From JAZGGS01 sp963764825 (GTDB lineage: Bacteria; Bacteroidota; Ignavibacteria; Ignavibacteriales; Ignavibacteriaceae), in assembly GCA_963764825.1 (NCBI GenBank), contig CAVXUA010000007.1, positions 1 to 64,000 of the forward strand: a stretch of 64,000 bases of DNA, in the 5' to 3' direction. A program made the position numbers and the translations under genes. Numbering within the stretch: position 1 is the stretch's first letter; every line of letters starts with the position of its first letter. The notes under the pieces are model-generated. The model was given only the letters and a program-made list of their open reading frames with translations. It searched no databases and was not told the DNA's origin. Of the stretch, positions 48,560 through 58,439 are shown piece by piece.

Positions 48560-48847
48560 TTACCACGAGTGAGTTATTGCTTGAAGTTCACAAGCAGCAA
48601 TACATGGTTCCTTACTCGAATCATTATCAGTTTTACATGGCGCACATGAATATTTAATCTTTTTTCTGTGCTCATCTTTTACTACTGCCATTTTATCTTC
48701 CTCAAGGGGATCGTATTCATTTTCCACAACTTCAAGAACTCCTGCCGGACATACAGGTATACAATCTTCACAACCATTACATTTATCTGTATCAATAGTT
48801 ATGAAAAATTCTCCCGATCCGTCTTTATAGCCAAAATTTGCAATCAT
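48560..48847 (-). CDS. bzdM: Ferredoxin, 2[4Fe-4S] type, electron donor to benzoyl-CoA reductase
   Basis: About 95 residues from the ATG at 48847 (MIANFGYKDGSGEFFITID). An in-frame upstream start near 48913 would overlap the end of the previous gene and adds a non-ferredoxin-like leader. The first cluster motif is CNGCEDCIPVCP. The second region, KYSCAPCKTDNDSSKEPCIA then ACELQAITHSW, carries CxxC and a later CxxxC, so the second cluster has an unusual long spacing, as seen in ferredoxins next to BzdQ. It lies between bzdQ- and bzdV-like genes, the place of bzdM in Azoarcus. Confidence 0.8.
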   Translation of the reverse strand: MIANFGYKDGSGEFFITIDTDKCNGCEDCIPVCPAGVLEVVENEYDPLEEDKMAVVKDEHRKKIKYSCAPCKTDNDSSKEPCIAACELQAITHSW

Positions 48848-48857
48848 AATATTACTT

Positions 48858-49725
48858 TTACTTCCTGGCTTTTTCTGCCAATACTTTTGCGAAAAGAGCA
48901 GCACCCAGAGCACCGGCTATTTGAGTATCATAATCAGTTTTGAGTGTTTCAATCCCAATTTCTTTTTGAAGCCGGTTTACTACTCCGATATTTTTTGCAA
49001 TACCACCAGTAATAACAAAATCTTTTTGAATATCCAATCCTTTCAAGTAGTGCTACAACCCTATGCGCCATTGCAGAGCTGTAAGCAGCAAGAACTTTGT
49101 TTTTAGGCCATCCCAGTCGCAACAAACCCGTCGCTTCCGATTTTGCAAAAATTACACAGGTACTACTGACAGGTTCCGGCTCCTCATCAATGTCAAAAGA
49201 TAATTCACCGACGTCTTCAATAGATAAGGATAATAGGTCTGCGAATACTTCCATTCCCCGTCCCGTTCCTGCTGCACACTTATCGTTCATAAGAAAATTT
49301 ACAACCTTACCCTTCTCATCACATTGGATTGCCTTACAATCCTGTCCTCCCATATCAATCAACGTACGTACGGTATTGCCGTACATGAGGTTTGCACCTC
49401 TTGCGTGACATGCAATTTCGGTAATCGTCTTATTGGCAAATGGAACGTTTACTCTACCGTAACCTGTTCCTACTACATAATGGATATTCTCAAGTTGCAT
49501 ATCGTTTTCTTCTAATGCCCAGTTCATAGCATTTTGAGAACTCATGGGGCTATCAGAACCGGTTCTCATATTTGAATATGCGTAGAGTTCACCATCAACC
49601 AGAATAACTGCCTGCGAACTAACCGATCCTACATCAACACCGGCACTTACAGTTGTTCCAGATTTCCAATCAATTGTATCGCTCTTCCAATTATATTCTT
49701 TCCAGCGCCAGAATTCCTTTGCCAT
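48858..49725 (-). CDS. bzdQ: Benzoyl-CoA reductase-type ATPase subunit Q-like (frameshifted)
   Basis: About 289 residues. Motifs: SAGVDVGSVSSQAVILVDGE, TLIDMGGQDCKAIQCDEKGK, cluster Cys in NDKCAAGTGRGMEVFADLLS and SSTCVIFAKSEATGLLRLGW, and C-terminal VITGGIAKNIGVVNRLQKEI. The KCAAGTGRGMEVFADLL string is characteristic of the Azoarcus-type BzdQ branch, not of BcrA/D. A single indel near 49040 moves the last 60 codons to another frame (RIGLKGLDIQKDF after correction). It lies between bzdP-like (26 bp upstream) and the ferredoxin gene. Confidence 0.82.
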
Positions 49726-49751
49726 TATAAAATCCTTTTATTTTATTCGGA

Positions 49752-50512
49752 CTAATTAGTAATTAAAGCAGCTCCGTAAGCTCCAACATATTCCGGGTCA
49801 TCAGGAATAATTATTTTTTCCTGAAGGTCAGTTTCAAGAGAATTAATAAACCCAGTATTATAAGCAACACCCCCTATCAGGGCAATCTCTTTCTCAAAAC
49901 CTACTTTTCTAACCATAGATGTTATCCTCGATGCAACGGCATCATTAATTGCTTTGGCAATATCTTCTTTAGGTGTTTTTGCATGCAGAAGAGATACTAC
50001 TTCCGATTCTGCAAAAACAGCACACTGAGCATTCATCGGGATTTCTTTATCAGACTTCAAGTGAAAGGTCCCCAAATTCCTTAAGGGGAATTTCAAGTGC
50101 ACGTGCCATTGCTTCCGTAAACGATCCGGCTCCCGCCGCACACTTCTCATTAATTGCAAAGTCAACTATTTTCCCTTCTTTATTACAACGGATACTACGT
50201 CCTTCTTCCGCACCTACATCTATTACTGTTTGTACCTCAGGATACAAGCTTGTTGTTCCTTTTGAGGCGGCAGTTACATCGGTGATACTTTTAGTTGCAA
50301 AATCCACAACTTTACGTCCGCTGCCTGTAGATGTAATGGAATTTATTTCGTCCCGTGAAATACCTGCTTTTTGTAATACCTGTTAAAAAGTTTTGCTACA
50401 TTCTCTTTACTTTCAAAACCTGAGGAATTTGATCCTTTGCAATTACATTCCCATCTTTAATAACCAAAACCTTTATGAATTTTGCACCGACATCAATACC
50501 AACTTGTATCAT
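49752..50512 (-). CDS. bzdP: Benzoyl-CoA reductase-type ATPase subunit P-like (frameshifted)
   Basis: About 254 residues when three frame pieces are joined (breaks near 50385 and 50060). The start ATG at 50512 gives MIQVGIDVGAKFIKVLVIKD. Then come KVVDFATKSITDVTAASKGT, TVIDVGAEEGRSIRCNKEGK, cluster Cys in NEKCAAGAGSFTEAMARALE and NAQCAVFAESEVVSLLHAKT, and ALIGGVAYNTGFINSLETDL. KCAAGAGSF and AVFAESEVVSLLH are marks of the BzdP branch. It pairs with the Q-like subunit downstream to form the heterodimeric ATP-driven electron activator. Confidence 0.82.
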
Positions 50513-50577
50513 ATTAACCTCAAATTATTTTTCGATTATAGAAAATTTCTGTCTTTCATTTGAATAATGTTTCTTAC

Positions 50578-51888
50578 TTAATCTTCAATCTGTTCCAATC
50601 CAAGAGTTTCCATAAACGAGTCTATCCGGGAACTTGTTTGTGCTTCATCGAATTCCCTTTCATCACCCATATTACCTTCAAAAGTCATTACAGGAAACCC
50701 TCATCAATTAGAGCAAGGCGGTTTTCAGCTATCCCAATGGAAAGTCCTTCACATCCACGATTATAGTGAAGCATTATACCGTTTAGCTTCCACTCTTTGG
50801 CAATGCGGGTCATCATATCGCTTTTAAGATGGGGGGAATAGAAATGCTGCCATTCCGGTTTACTCAGATTCCAGTCAGTAAGTATTTTAAGTGCCTGATC
50901 TCTGTTTTCAATTTTGATTCCTTTTTGCTTCGGAGTTGTTCTTGGTCCCCATGAGCCGTCTTCTTTAATCTTCCCATACTCCTATTAAGCCAAACGTATA
51001 TAATGATCCAACCGAGACAGCGCCAAATTTTTCAAGATACCTGAATACTTTGAGAAATCCCCAGGGTGGCTGGGTGTCAGACATAAGCCTGCATCTTTCA
51101 TGCTTTACTGCAGCAATCTGATTTTCTACACGATATTTTACTTCATCAAGAAGTTCCTCGTAGAAATCAGCAACTTCTTTTGAGTGCTTTTCAAGCGTAC
51201 CGAGAACATAGAGTGAAAACATTGACTTTTCATCCAGAGGTGCTGGTACAGCTTTGTTTAACTCACAAATCTCAGCCCATACAGAAGTAGATCGGCATTC
51301 ATTATTCACCGCTTCAATTAGTTTTTCATCATTATACTCTCTTCCGGTTGTTTTTTTAAGCCAATCAATTCCGTCATGCATTTGATTAACAATATATTCT
51401 ACGCGGTTATCAGTTACCTCAGTGTAAGGACCGACTGCAACATCAATACAAAATGTTGGAATGCCTCCCTCCAATTCTGAAGCAACCTGGTACCACTTTG
51501 CATGGCTGCAGCAAATATGATCCTGCCACATAAAATCCGGTTTAGGAAATTTTCCTCCGAATGCATATTCATCAAGTATAACCGATCCCCAATAGTTTCG
51601 CATATAGGAACACAAGTCCCTTGCATAACCTCTTTTCTCAACTGCTTCAAGGCAGCGAAGTGAAAATTCCTTATCAAAAGCAATACTGGCTCCATAAGGT
51701 TCGCCTGTAATGGGATAAATATCATCACCGAGTCCTGCCGGGATTGCGCCAAAACTCCACGCTCCTCCTGCCCATCGCAGCCCCCCGTTATCATGAGCAT
51801 TTGCGTAATTCTTATAAAAATTATTTCTTATTTCTTTTGCTTTATTCCAGCACTTTAATTGTTCTGTTTTGTATGTTGGTATTTTCAT
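50578..51888 (-). CDS. bzdO: Benzoyl-CoA reductase-type catalytic subunit O-like (frameshifted)
   Basis: About 437 residues. The first 307 are in one frame: LRWAGGAWSFGAIPAGLGDD, EKRGYARDLCSYMRNYWGSV, KPDFMWQDHICCSHAKWYQV, RCRLMSDTQPPWGFLKVFRY and SVGSLYTFGLIGVWE. Frame changes near 50975 and 50700 lead into KLNGIMLHYNRGCEGLSIGI and the end TFEGNMGDEREFDEAQTSSR. The N-terminal GGxAWSFG region, the CC pair and NRGCEG match the BzdO branch of 2-hydroxyacyl-CoA dehydratase-like subunits. It sits 15 bp after bzdN and 65 bp before bzdP. Confidence 0.82.
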
Positions 51889-51903
51889 AATCCTTCCAGG
51901 TTT

Positions 51904-53033
51904 TTAAGCAAATAAATCTTCTTCCTGAAGCATTTCCAAAAATGCTTCAACACGAATTTTAAATTGCCCGATAGGAACTGTAACATCAAACTCAAGAAAC
52001 AGAGTTTTTATACCGGCATTATTCAGTTCCTTTGTAAGTGCCGGGATATCGAGCTCGTGCGGATCGCAGAATTTCTGCTGAATGACAATGGCTCCTTTTA
52101 CATCGTAATCTTTAGCCAATTTTATTATATGATCAATGCGAGACCTATCCATCCAGTCTTTACTCGGGCAGGCAGGTCGCTCAACATACCCTTTGCTATT
52201 AGGCCAAGCGGATCACCACTATCCTCTTCCACATTATTCCAGAAATATCTTGTGCCGATACAATGGTCTTCGATCACGATTGTCCCATCAACTGATTCAA
52301 CCATCTGGACAAAAGGTATATCATCGTTTTCACTTCCTAGCAGCATAAGTCTTGTTCCAGTGTTTTTTTCACCGCATCCGATTTTGAGTTTTTCAAGTAA
52401 TTGTGTGAGGGCTTGTATATGCTCTTTCTTATCAACCAACTGTTGAGAGATAGCCACCTCCATTGTTTCTTCACCTGATATCAGAGGGTTTTCTTCTTTC
52501 TTATATTCATAGAGCTGATGCATTAAACTACGGTTTTCATTCATTAGCCTTATTCCTGCTCGAATATCTTCATCAGTAATATTTTTGCCAATCCATTTCT
52601 CTATTTCTGATTTAAAGGCTTTCAGCTCACCCATGAGATAAGTTACAGCATGCGGACTTTGAACATTGTTAGGCATGGGAAGATAATATGAGAAATCAAC
52701 TGGTATATGTTTTATCCAGCTTGTATATGCCTGCCGGATATGCAAACATGATCGGGCGATCATAATCCCATCAAGATAATCGTACCTACCTTTTAAACCC
52801 TGGGCAAGGCAATCTCTGCAAAAAGGACAAAACATTCCAAAAATGTGTGGTTCGGTAACATCTTGTGGTTCGTGCCCGCCAAGAATTCGAACAGGAAGTA
52901 TATTTGCGGCGTATAAAATTTCTTCGGGAACATAAGTGCAGAAATAGCCAACAACTTTTCCCCCTGTTTTTTCTTTCCAGGCTTTTGCATAGGAGTGTCT
53001 GTTTTTGTCCCAATCCCTGAATCGATTTACCAT
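51904..53033 (-). CDS. bzdN: Benzoyl-CoA reductase-type catalytic subunit N-like (frameshifted)
   Basis: About 376 residues. I place the start at ATG 53033 (MVNRFRDWDKNRHSYAKAWK), since AAGGAGT lies 6 bases upstream; an in-frame extension to 53114 has no ribosome binding site. Marks: GYFCTYVPEEILYAANILPV, FGMFCPFCRDCLAQGLKGRY, DGIMIARSCLHIRQAYTSW, EDHCIGTRYFWNNVEEDSGD, and IQQKFCDPHELDIPALTKEL with the FCDP cluster motif. One frame change near 52145 splits the last 80 residues. It is the first gene of the N-O-P-Q-M-V-like unit. Confidence 0.84.
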
Positions 53034-53039
53034 TTTAAG

Positions 53040-53046
53040 ACTCCTT
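53040..53046 (-). promoter_or_regulatory. Ribosome binding site fixing the bzdN-like start
   Basis: AAGGAGT on the minus strand, 6 bases before ATG 53033; this argues against the longer in-frame start at 53114. Confidence 0.6.
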
Positions 53047-53196
53047 TGATTTCGTGAAGTGATAGACTTATATTTTTTATTGGTATGCTCAAAGAGAGTA
53101 ATTGGATATATCATAAATTACTTATTACAGCTACAATAAAATGATTCCCTGAAAATCTAAACTAGATCATTTTAGTTTTGACTAAATATCTATATT

Positions 53197-54387
53197 TTAT
53201 GATTCCCGTTTAATTACAGTGGCCATTGTTACACCGCCGCCGCCGCATATTCCTGCCACTCCGTAAGTTTTGTCTAAACGCTTCAGAGCATAATACAAAG
53301 TACCAATTATTCGGGCACCACTAATTCCCGTTGGATGACCAAGGGCTATGGCACCACCATGAACATTAAGTTTATCTCTATCCCACTTCAATACTCTTTC
53401 ATTCGCAAGTACCTGGATAGCAAATGCTTCATTTACTTCTATAAGATCCATATCATCTAAACTCATTCCGGCATTTTCCAATGCGGCGGGTATAGAGAGA
53501 GCAGGTCCTTCACCCATTGTTGAAGGTCCAACTGCAACCTGGCTGTAAGATACAATTGAGAATAATGGTTTAACACCCAGCTTCTCTGCCATTTTTCTGT
53601 GTGTAATAACAAGAGCAGTAGCTCCGTCACTCAAACCGCAGGCATTACCTGCAGTAACGGTTCCATCTTTTCTAAATGCCGGTTTTATCTTAGCCATTTT
53701 TGCATTATCAATTTCATGTCTTATAGTTTCATCTTTATTAAATGTTATTGCGGGAGCTCTTCTTGTTGCTGGAATTTCAACCGGAACAATTTCTTCATCG
53801 AACCATCCATTCTTCTGGGCTGCGGAAGCTTTAAGATGACTGCCTATAGCGAATTCATCCTGTTCTTCCCTCGATATTTTATATTTATCAAAAAGGTTCT
53901 CTGCGGTTTCACCCATACCCTGACCTATCAACGGATCAATGCTATCGCTCCACCCATCCTCGATAACTTTATTACCCATTTTAAAACCATCCCAACGGGC
54001 TCCCTTTAATAGGTAGGGAATTGTGCTCATACTATCGAAGCCACCCACCAAGACAACATTGGATTCACCGAGACGGATTGACTGAGTAGCAAAGGCAAGT
54101 GCTCTCATTCCAGAAGGACATGCCATGTTTAAAGTTATTACAGGAACAGAATCAGGAACACCACCTTTTACTGATGCTGTCCGTGCGGGATTTGGTCCGT
54201 TGCCAGCCTGGCGGCAGCTTCCAAGTATAACGTCATCTATGCGATTGCTGGTAATTGAAGCACGGTTCACGGCTTCTCGAATAGCCGTTGCCCCAAGATC
54301 GTATGCAGGAATATCTTTAAGTGTTCCGCCAAATTTACCCATTGCAGTTCTTACCGCCGAAATGGCTACTATATCGTTTAGTTCCAT
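53197..54387 (-). CDS. Acetyl-CoA acetyltransferase (thiolase)
   Basis: A 396-residue thiolase of standard length. Catalytic residues are all present: nucleophilic Cys in TLNMACPSGMRALAFATQSI (about 89), NEAFA, His in GGAIALGHPTG, and the second Cys in GICGGGG. The CoA-binding loop resembles acetoacetyl-CoA/beta-ketoadipyl thiolases. It splits 3-oxoacyl-CoA to acetyl-CoA, plausibly for the products of the pimeloyl-CoA route, or makes acetoacetyl-CoA with the FabG-like reductase upstream (50 bp). It lies about 80 bp before the longer bzdN frame. Confidence 0.88.
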   Translation of the reverse strand: MELNDIVAISAVRTAMGKFGGTLKDIPAYDLGATAIREAVNRASITSNRIDDVILGSCRQAGNGPNPARTASVKGGVPDSVPVITLNMACPSGMRALAFATQSIRLGESNVVLVGGFDSMSTIPYLLKGARWDGFKMGNKVIEDGWSDSIDPLIGQGMGETAENLFDKYKISREEQDEFAIGSHLKASAAQKNGWFDEEIVPVEIPATRRAPAITFNKDETIRHEIDNAKMAKIKPAFRKDGTVTAGNACGLSDGATALVITHRKMAEKLGVKPLFSIVSYSQVAVGPSTMGEGPALSIPAALENAGMSLDDMDLIEVNEAFAIQVLANERVLKWDRDKLNVHGGAIALGHPTGISGARIIGTLYYALKRLDKTYGVAGICGGGGVTMATVIKRES

Positions 54388-54436
54388 GATATTCTCTATT
54401 TAATTAATTTACGGTTAACGAAGTACAATTTATACT

Positions 54437-55201
54437 TTAAATATACTGTCCACCATCTACTTTAATTACTTCACCGGTAATGTGGCGAGACATTTCGCTG
54501 CTTAGAAATGCTACAACATCAGCAACTTCATCAGGCAGTCCGATTCTTTTTAAAACTATCTCATCAATCGCCATTTTACGAACTTCTTCAGTTGCCTGCT
54601 TCATCATATCTGTTTCGATCAAACCAGGAGCTACCGCGTTTACGTTTACACCGTACTTTCCTAACTCTTTTGCAACCGTTTTTGTTAACCCGATAATACC
54701 TGCTTTTGATGCTGAATAATTTGATTGTCCGAATTTTCCGCGCAACCCATTTATAGAGGTGACGTTTACTATCTTTCCCGATTTTTGTTCACGGAATATT
54801 GGAGCAGCTGCTCGTACGTAATTAAAATAACCTTTAAGATTGATGTCGATAACACTGTCCCATTGTTCTTCAGTCATTTTCCAGATAACACCATCCCAGT
54901 TGATTCCTGCATTGTTGACCAGAATATCCAAACAACCAAACTCTTTTACTACATCATCAACCATTTTTCCCGCATCACTAAAATTTGAGATGTCCGCCTG
55001 TACCACGAGTCCTTTACGCCCTATAGCTTTTACTTTTGCTATTACCTCTTCAGCTTCATCTTTATGTTTCCGATAGTTGATTGCTACATTTGCCCCGAAC
55101 TCAGCAAGTTTAAGAGCGATAGCGGAACCAATTCCTACGCTACCACCTGTTACAATTGCAGATTTTCCTTCAAGATTAATTCCGGTTTGATTATTTTCCA
55201 T
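54437..55201 (-). CDS. Short-chain dehydrogenase, FabG/PhaB-like 3-oxoacyl reductase
   Basis: A 254-residue classical SDR. Cofactor motif VTGGSVGIGSAIALKLAEFG (about 18-37), structural NNAG, catalytic Ser in VTSINGLRG, and YSASK with the Tyr/Lys pair. RKHKDE after the second strand suggests NADP preference (basic residue). The C-terminal ITGEVIKVDGGQYI is typical of FabG/acetoacetyl-CoA reductase. As the first gene of the leftward catabolic run, next to thiolase, it probably acts on a 3-hydroxy/3-oxoacyl-CoA; fatty-acid FabG is an alternative. Confidence 0.82.
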   Translation of the reverse strand: MENNQTGINLEGKSAIVTGGSVGIGSAIALKLAEFGANVAINYRKHKDEAEEVIAKVKAIGRKGLVVQADISNFSDAGKMVDDVVKEFGCLDILVNNAGINWDGVIWKMTEEQWDSVIDINLKGYFNYVRAAAPIFREQKSGKIVNVTSINGLRGKFGQSNYSASKAGIIGLTKTVAKELGKYGVNVNAVAPGLIETDMMKQATEEVRKMAIDEIVLKRIGLPDEVADVVAFLSSEMSRHITGEVIKVDGGQYI

Positions 55202-55442
55202 TTTCTTTTTCTAAGATATTTATTGTTTATACTAAACTAGAAATTCAAATACAAAATACAGTTTCTATTGTTTTAATAAAACAATTTAGTGAATCAAAAG
55301 AAGAAGATTTATTTTAACAGGAAGTTGTGCTAGATTTTTAAGTTTATTATTATTTTGATACTGTTTTAATTCTGTGGGATTAAAAGTCTTTGCGGATTAA
55401 ATAAAGGAGAGCAGATTGTTCAATAACAATGGAGAATTTACA

Positions 55443-57200
55443 ATGCAAGTTGCACTGATTCCAGGTCGCGCAATAATCTTCTTATCAGTTCTATTTTTAT
55501 TCCTCTGCTCAACAGTAGTTACTGCTCAGGATACTGCACCCCCGCTTCTTACTAAGATATTCACCAACTCTATGACGTTGAACAATTTAATAATAATAGA
55601 TCCCGATGGTAACTTTGAACAAGTGAAAAAGATGAACGATGAACTCATCCAGGATATTGCTCTTTTTAATAAGCAGCATGGCAATATGAAACTCCCTCCT
55701 AAAAATTACGTGACTCTTTGTTATTGTGAAAAGGCATCGGTTACCATCGTTAATAATAGTGTTTTACGAGTTAGCAGAGATGAGGTTAAATGCCAGCTTA
55801 AAGGAACTGCTAACGCTGTATTAATTCAGAGATATCAATATGATCTTTCTACAAAAACAAGAACTCACATTGATACACAATTACTTACGACTTGGAATAC
55901 TCCACTTAATTTTAGTGTCGAAAAATTTTCTGGTTGGATGATGATATACAACGGTCGTAAACAGGTAAAGTCTCCTTTTACAGGATACGAATTTTTGACG
56001 GATCCGCAAAAGAATTATACGATCGCAATTCAACCATTTAATCGTTATGTGGATCAGGACAAAACGAACTACTCATTATATCTTTCATTTCCTGGGCTTG
56101 ATTTCACTCCTGCGCAAAGACCCAATGGAGAATCCCTGGCTGATTGTAATCTTGCAATTGATGATTCTCTTACTGGTTCTGAATTTTCCAAAGCAATTGA
56201 GAATGGATTATTTAGAAAAACATTTAAAACCAGTTTAGGTTATTGTATTGAATCTGTTTTTGATATTGAAATAAAGTTCAAACCAACTTACCAGCTTGTA
56301 GTCACTCCTAAAGATGGATTTGAATCCTCAGGCCCAAACCCTGATGGAGTATTTGTACCAGGTTCAAAAACATACACGCTTAAAAACAGAGGCAATAATC
56401 CACTAGATTATAAGGTAACCAAGACAGCTCAATGGCTTGATGTATCTAATTCTACTGGAACACTTGCGCCTGGAAGTAAGACCAGTGTTAAGATTTCTAT
56501 AAACGAGTCAGCAAAAAAGCTTAAAGAGGAAGAATATAAAGATGAGATTAAGTTTATTAATATGACTGATGGAAGTGGTAATACATCACGAAAGGTTATT
56601 CTTGAGGTTGGCGAAGAGCAAAAATGGCGATTATTCTTTACAGGTTACGAACAACGTCAATATGAAATTCCAAAGTGGAAAACTCCGGACAATAAGCCCA
56701 TCAGATTTGGAGGACGCTTTGATTATAAACTAAGGGTGGAGTTTATAATAAAAAAGAAAAAGGGTAAGTGGAAATATAAAGAAGGATTAGTAACAATAGC
56801 TGATATTAACTATGGTACTCTTTATGATCCAACTTATTGGGGGACTAAGAATGAAAAGAGTAAGTATTTCTACAAAATTACAAGTATGAAGGGAAAAAAT
56901 ATCAACGGAACAGTTGATGATAACAAAGTACGTCTCTTTTGGCCCAGACCTCAACCTCCTCCCGAGCGATATGTTGAAGCGTTGTTTAGAAAACCCTGTA
57001 AACCAATGCCTGAGTGCTCGATATGGAAAGCTATTGAATATGCATCAGATGAATTTCTTGATAGAGCAGGGGATCATTATCTTGTTCTTAAAGATGGATG
57101 GGTAAGTCCTCAAAAGAAACCTTTCACCATTGAAAGGCCTAATGATGAACTTCGCTGGCTTAACTATCGTTACACTCTTAAAAAAATTGCACCTAAATAA
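55443..57200 (+). CDS. Secreted BACON-domain-like protein
   Basis: About 585 residues from ATG 55443. GGAG lies 8 bases upstream, and the signal peptide MQVALIPGRAIIFLSVLFLF ... VVTAQ follows. An in-frame TTG at 55416 with AAAGGAGA before it is an alternative start that would put 9 polar residues ahead of the signal. Residues about 290-400 look like a BACON/Ig-like repeat (GSKTYTLKNRGNNPLDYKVT, AQWLDVSNSTGTLAPGSKTS). The rest is beta-rich and basic and not recognised. It has no T9SS sorting domain, so it is probably periplasmic. It is transcribed divergently from the catabolic run, sharing a 240-bp intergenic region. Confidence 0.7.
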   Translation: MQVALIPGRAIIFLSVLFLFLCSTVVTAQDTAPPLLTKIFTNSMTLNNLIIIDPDGNFEQVKKMNDELIQDIALFNKQHGNMKLPPKNYVTLCYCEKASVTIVNNSVLRVSRDEVKCQLKGTANAVLIQRYQYDLSTKTRTHIDTQLLTTWNTPLNFSVEKFSGWMMIYNGRKQVKSPFTGYEFLTDPQKNYTIAIQPFNRYVDQDKTNYSLYLSFPGLDFTPAQRPNGESLADCNLAIDDSLTGSEFSKAIENGLFRKTFKTSLGYCIESVFDIEIKFKPTYQLVVTPKDGFESSGPNPDGVFVPGSKTYTLKNRGNNPLDYKVTKTAQWLDVSNSTGTLAPGSKTSVKISINESAKKLKEEEYKDEIKFINMTDGSGNTSRKVILEVGEEQKWRLFFTGYEQRQYEIPKWKTPDNKPIRFGGRFDYKLRVEFIIKKKKGKWKYKEGLVTIADINYGTLYDPTYWGTKNEKSKYFYKITSMKGKNINGTVDDNKVRLFWPRPQPPPERYVEALFRKPCKPMPECSIWKAIEYASDEFLDRAGDHYLVLKDGWVSPQKKPFTIERPNDELRWLNYRYTLKKIAPK

Positions 57201-57424
57201 TGGTTAAATAATCTTAAGAAATTTGCTAAGGGGCTCAAGTTTGGTTTCATCTACAATTTACAGACCATCTTGTTGATTTCGAACACCTACCAGATCTTCA
57301 TAATGGACATTGCTACAAATTATTAGTTTAATGACCTGTTATTAGGTATCAGTAATCATTGACTGATCACTTAAGTGTACTCTCATAATATTATCACTTC
57401 AATTCATTAAATATGAAACATTAC

Positions 57425-57445
57425 CGACTGATCACACATCAGTCG
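57425..57445. repeat. Perfect 8-bp-arm palindrome of the CTGAT family
   Basis: CGACTGAT, loop CACAC, ATCAGTCG. It is the strongest member of a family of small dyads with core CTGAT-N5-ATCAG found also at 12184, 57501, 59659 and 63891. Confidence 0.6.
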
Positions 57446-57500
57446 TTCTTTACATATTGTCTATGATTCAATTGTTATGACGGTAGGAGAATCTGTACTA

Positions 57501-57515
57501 CTGATTGACAATCAG
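57501..57515. repeat. CTGAT-TGACA-ATCAG dyad
   Basis: Fifteen bases, with the same core as the tRNA-like relic at 12184-12197 read on the opposite strand. It would fold as an anticodon-type stem-loop (loop TTGACAA). Confidence 0.5.
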
Positions 57516-57613
57516 CCGTTGCTCTCAAAGTATTTTAATTTATGAATAATGTTGGATTGATTAGGAGTTAATTTAGGATTGACTCAAGTTAATAGTTAGA
57601 CGGATATTAAAAT

Positions 57614-58439
57614 CTAGCCCTCAAATGATCCGATGAATTGAACAAATGTTTGTTCAACATAATTTTTGAACTGATCATTATTTAAGTCACTAAAATCTCC
57701 TGCTGGTCTTTGCTGCAAAACCATTTCAATCCCTTCCTTTGGTTCACTTATAAAATATTTAATTAAATTATTTCTAAATGTCTTAAACCAATTTGGAGCG
57801 TAACGATTAGAAAGTAGCTTAATTCCGTTAACGATGTTATCGAACAATGAAACATCGTAGGAGATAAAATTAAAAATATAATATAAATCTTTCGCTCGCT
57901 TTTGAATATCCTTACGTCTAATGAAAACCAGTCCTTTATTAAACACAAAAGCTGCTGGTTGTGGAATTATTACTTTCAGATTATTATTATTACGTTTATC
58001 TATAATCACATTGACATTCATTGTATTATCGATACATATTTTTAAATACTCTAATGTCTCGGCAACTAAGCCATCTTGAACTGTGATAGCATCTTTATCT
58101 CGATCATAACTTTTATCAGTTAAAAATTCAATTTCAACCGCATTATCTATAATGTTACCTTCATAATGAACAACTGGTGGTTTAGAATGGCCAAAAAACT
58201 TTTCTGAAAGTCCGGCTTCAGTGAGAATTTCGTGCACACTTTTATTTCCTTTAATACCGATCTTTTTTGGAACTAAAAAAATCATAGTCTTTTGTAAATA
58301 AATTAAATTTTTCCTTATCTCTTCGATGATATTTAAAATATAATATTTGAGCCCATCCTCCTCCAATGATAATATGATCCAAGTAATCATTCAATAATTG
58401 CAAGGTATTAAATATCTCATATCTAATTTTCTCATCCAT
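57614..58439 (-). CDS. AbiEii-type nucleotidyltransferase toxin (frameshifted)
   Basis: About 275 residues in two frames joined near 58265. The N-terminal part has DHIIIGGGWAQILYFKY and the acidic pair in FTKDYDFF, which fit the nucleotidyltransferase G-G and D-x-D-like active-site motifs of AbiEii/COG-type toxins. Then come KGNKSVHEILTEAGLSEKF, VEIEFLTDKSYDRDKDA and a helical C-terminal half (DIQKRAKDLYYIFNFISYDV) as in those proteins. It overlaps the start-side end of the upstream gene by 8 bp, in the antitoxin-first order of type IV systems. Family assignment is by motif only. Confidence 0.62.

Larger units (their letters stand above)
57201..57613. other. Intergenic stretch rich in CTGAT/ATCAG dyads
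   Basis: No gene is seen in this 413-bp region. It contains a perfect palindrome CGACTGAT-CACAC-ATCAGTCG (57425-57445), CTGAT-TGACA-ATCAG (57501-57515) and single half-sites (57362). The second has the same sequence as the anticodon-arm part of the relic at 12163-12201. Confidence 0.5.
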
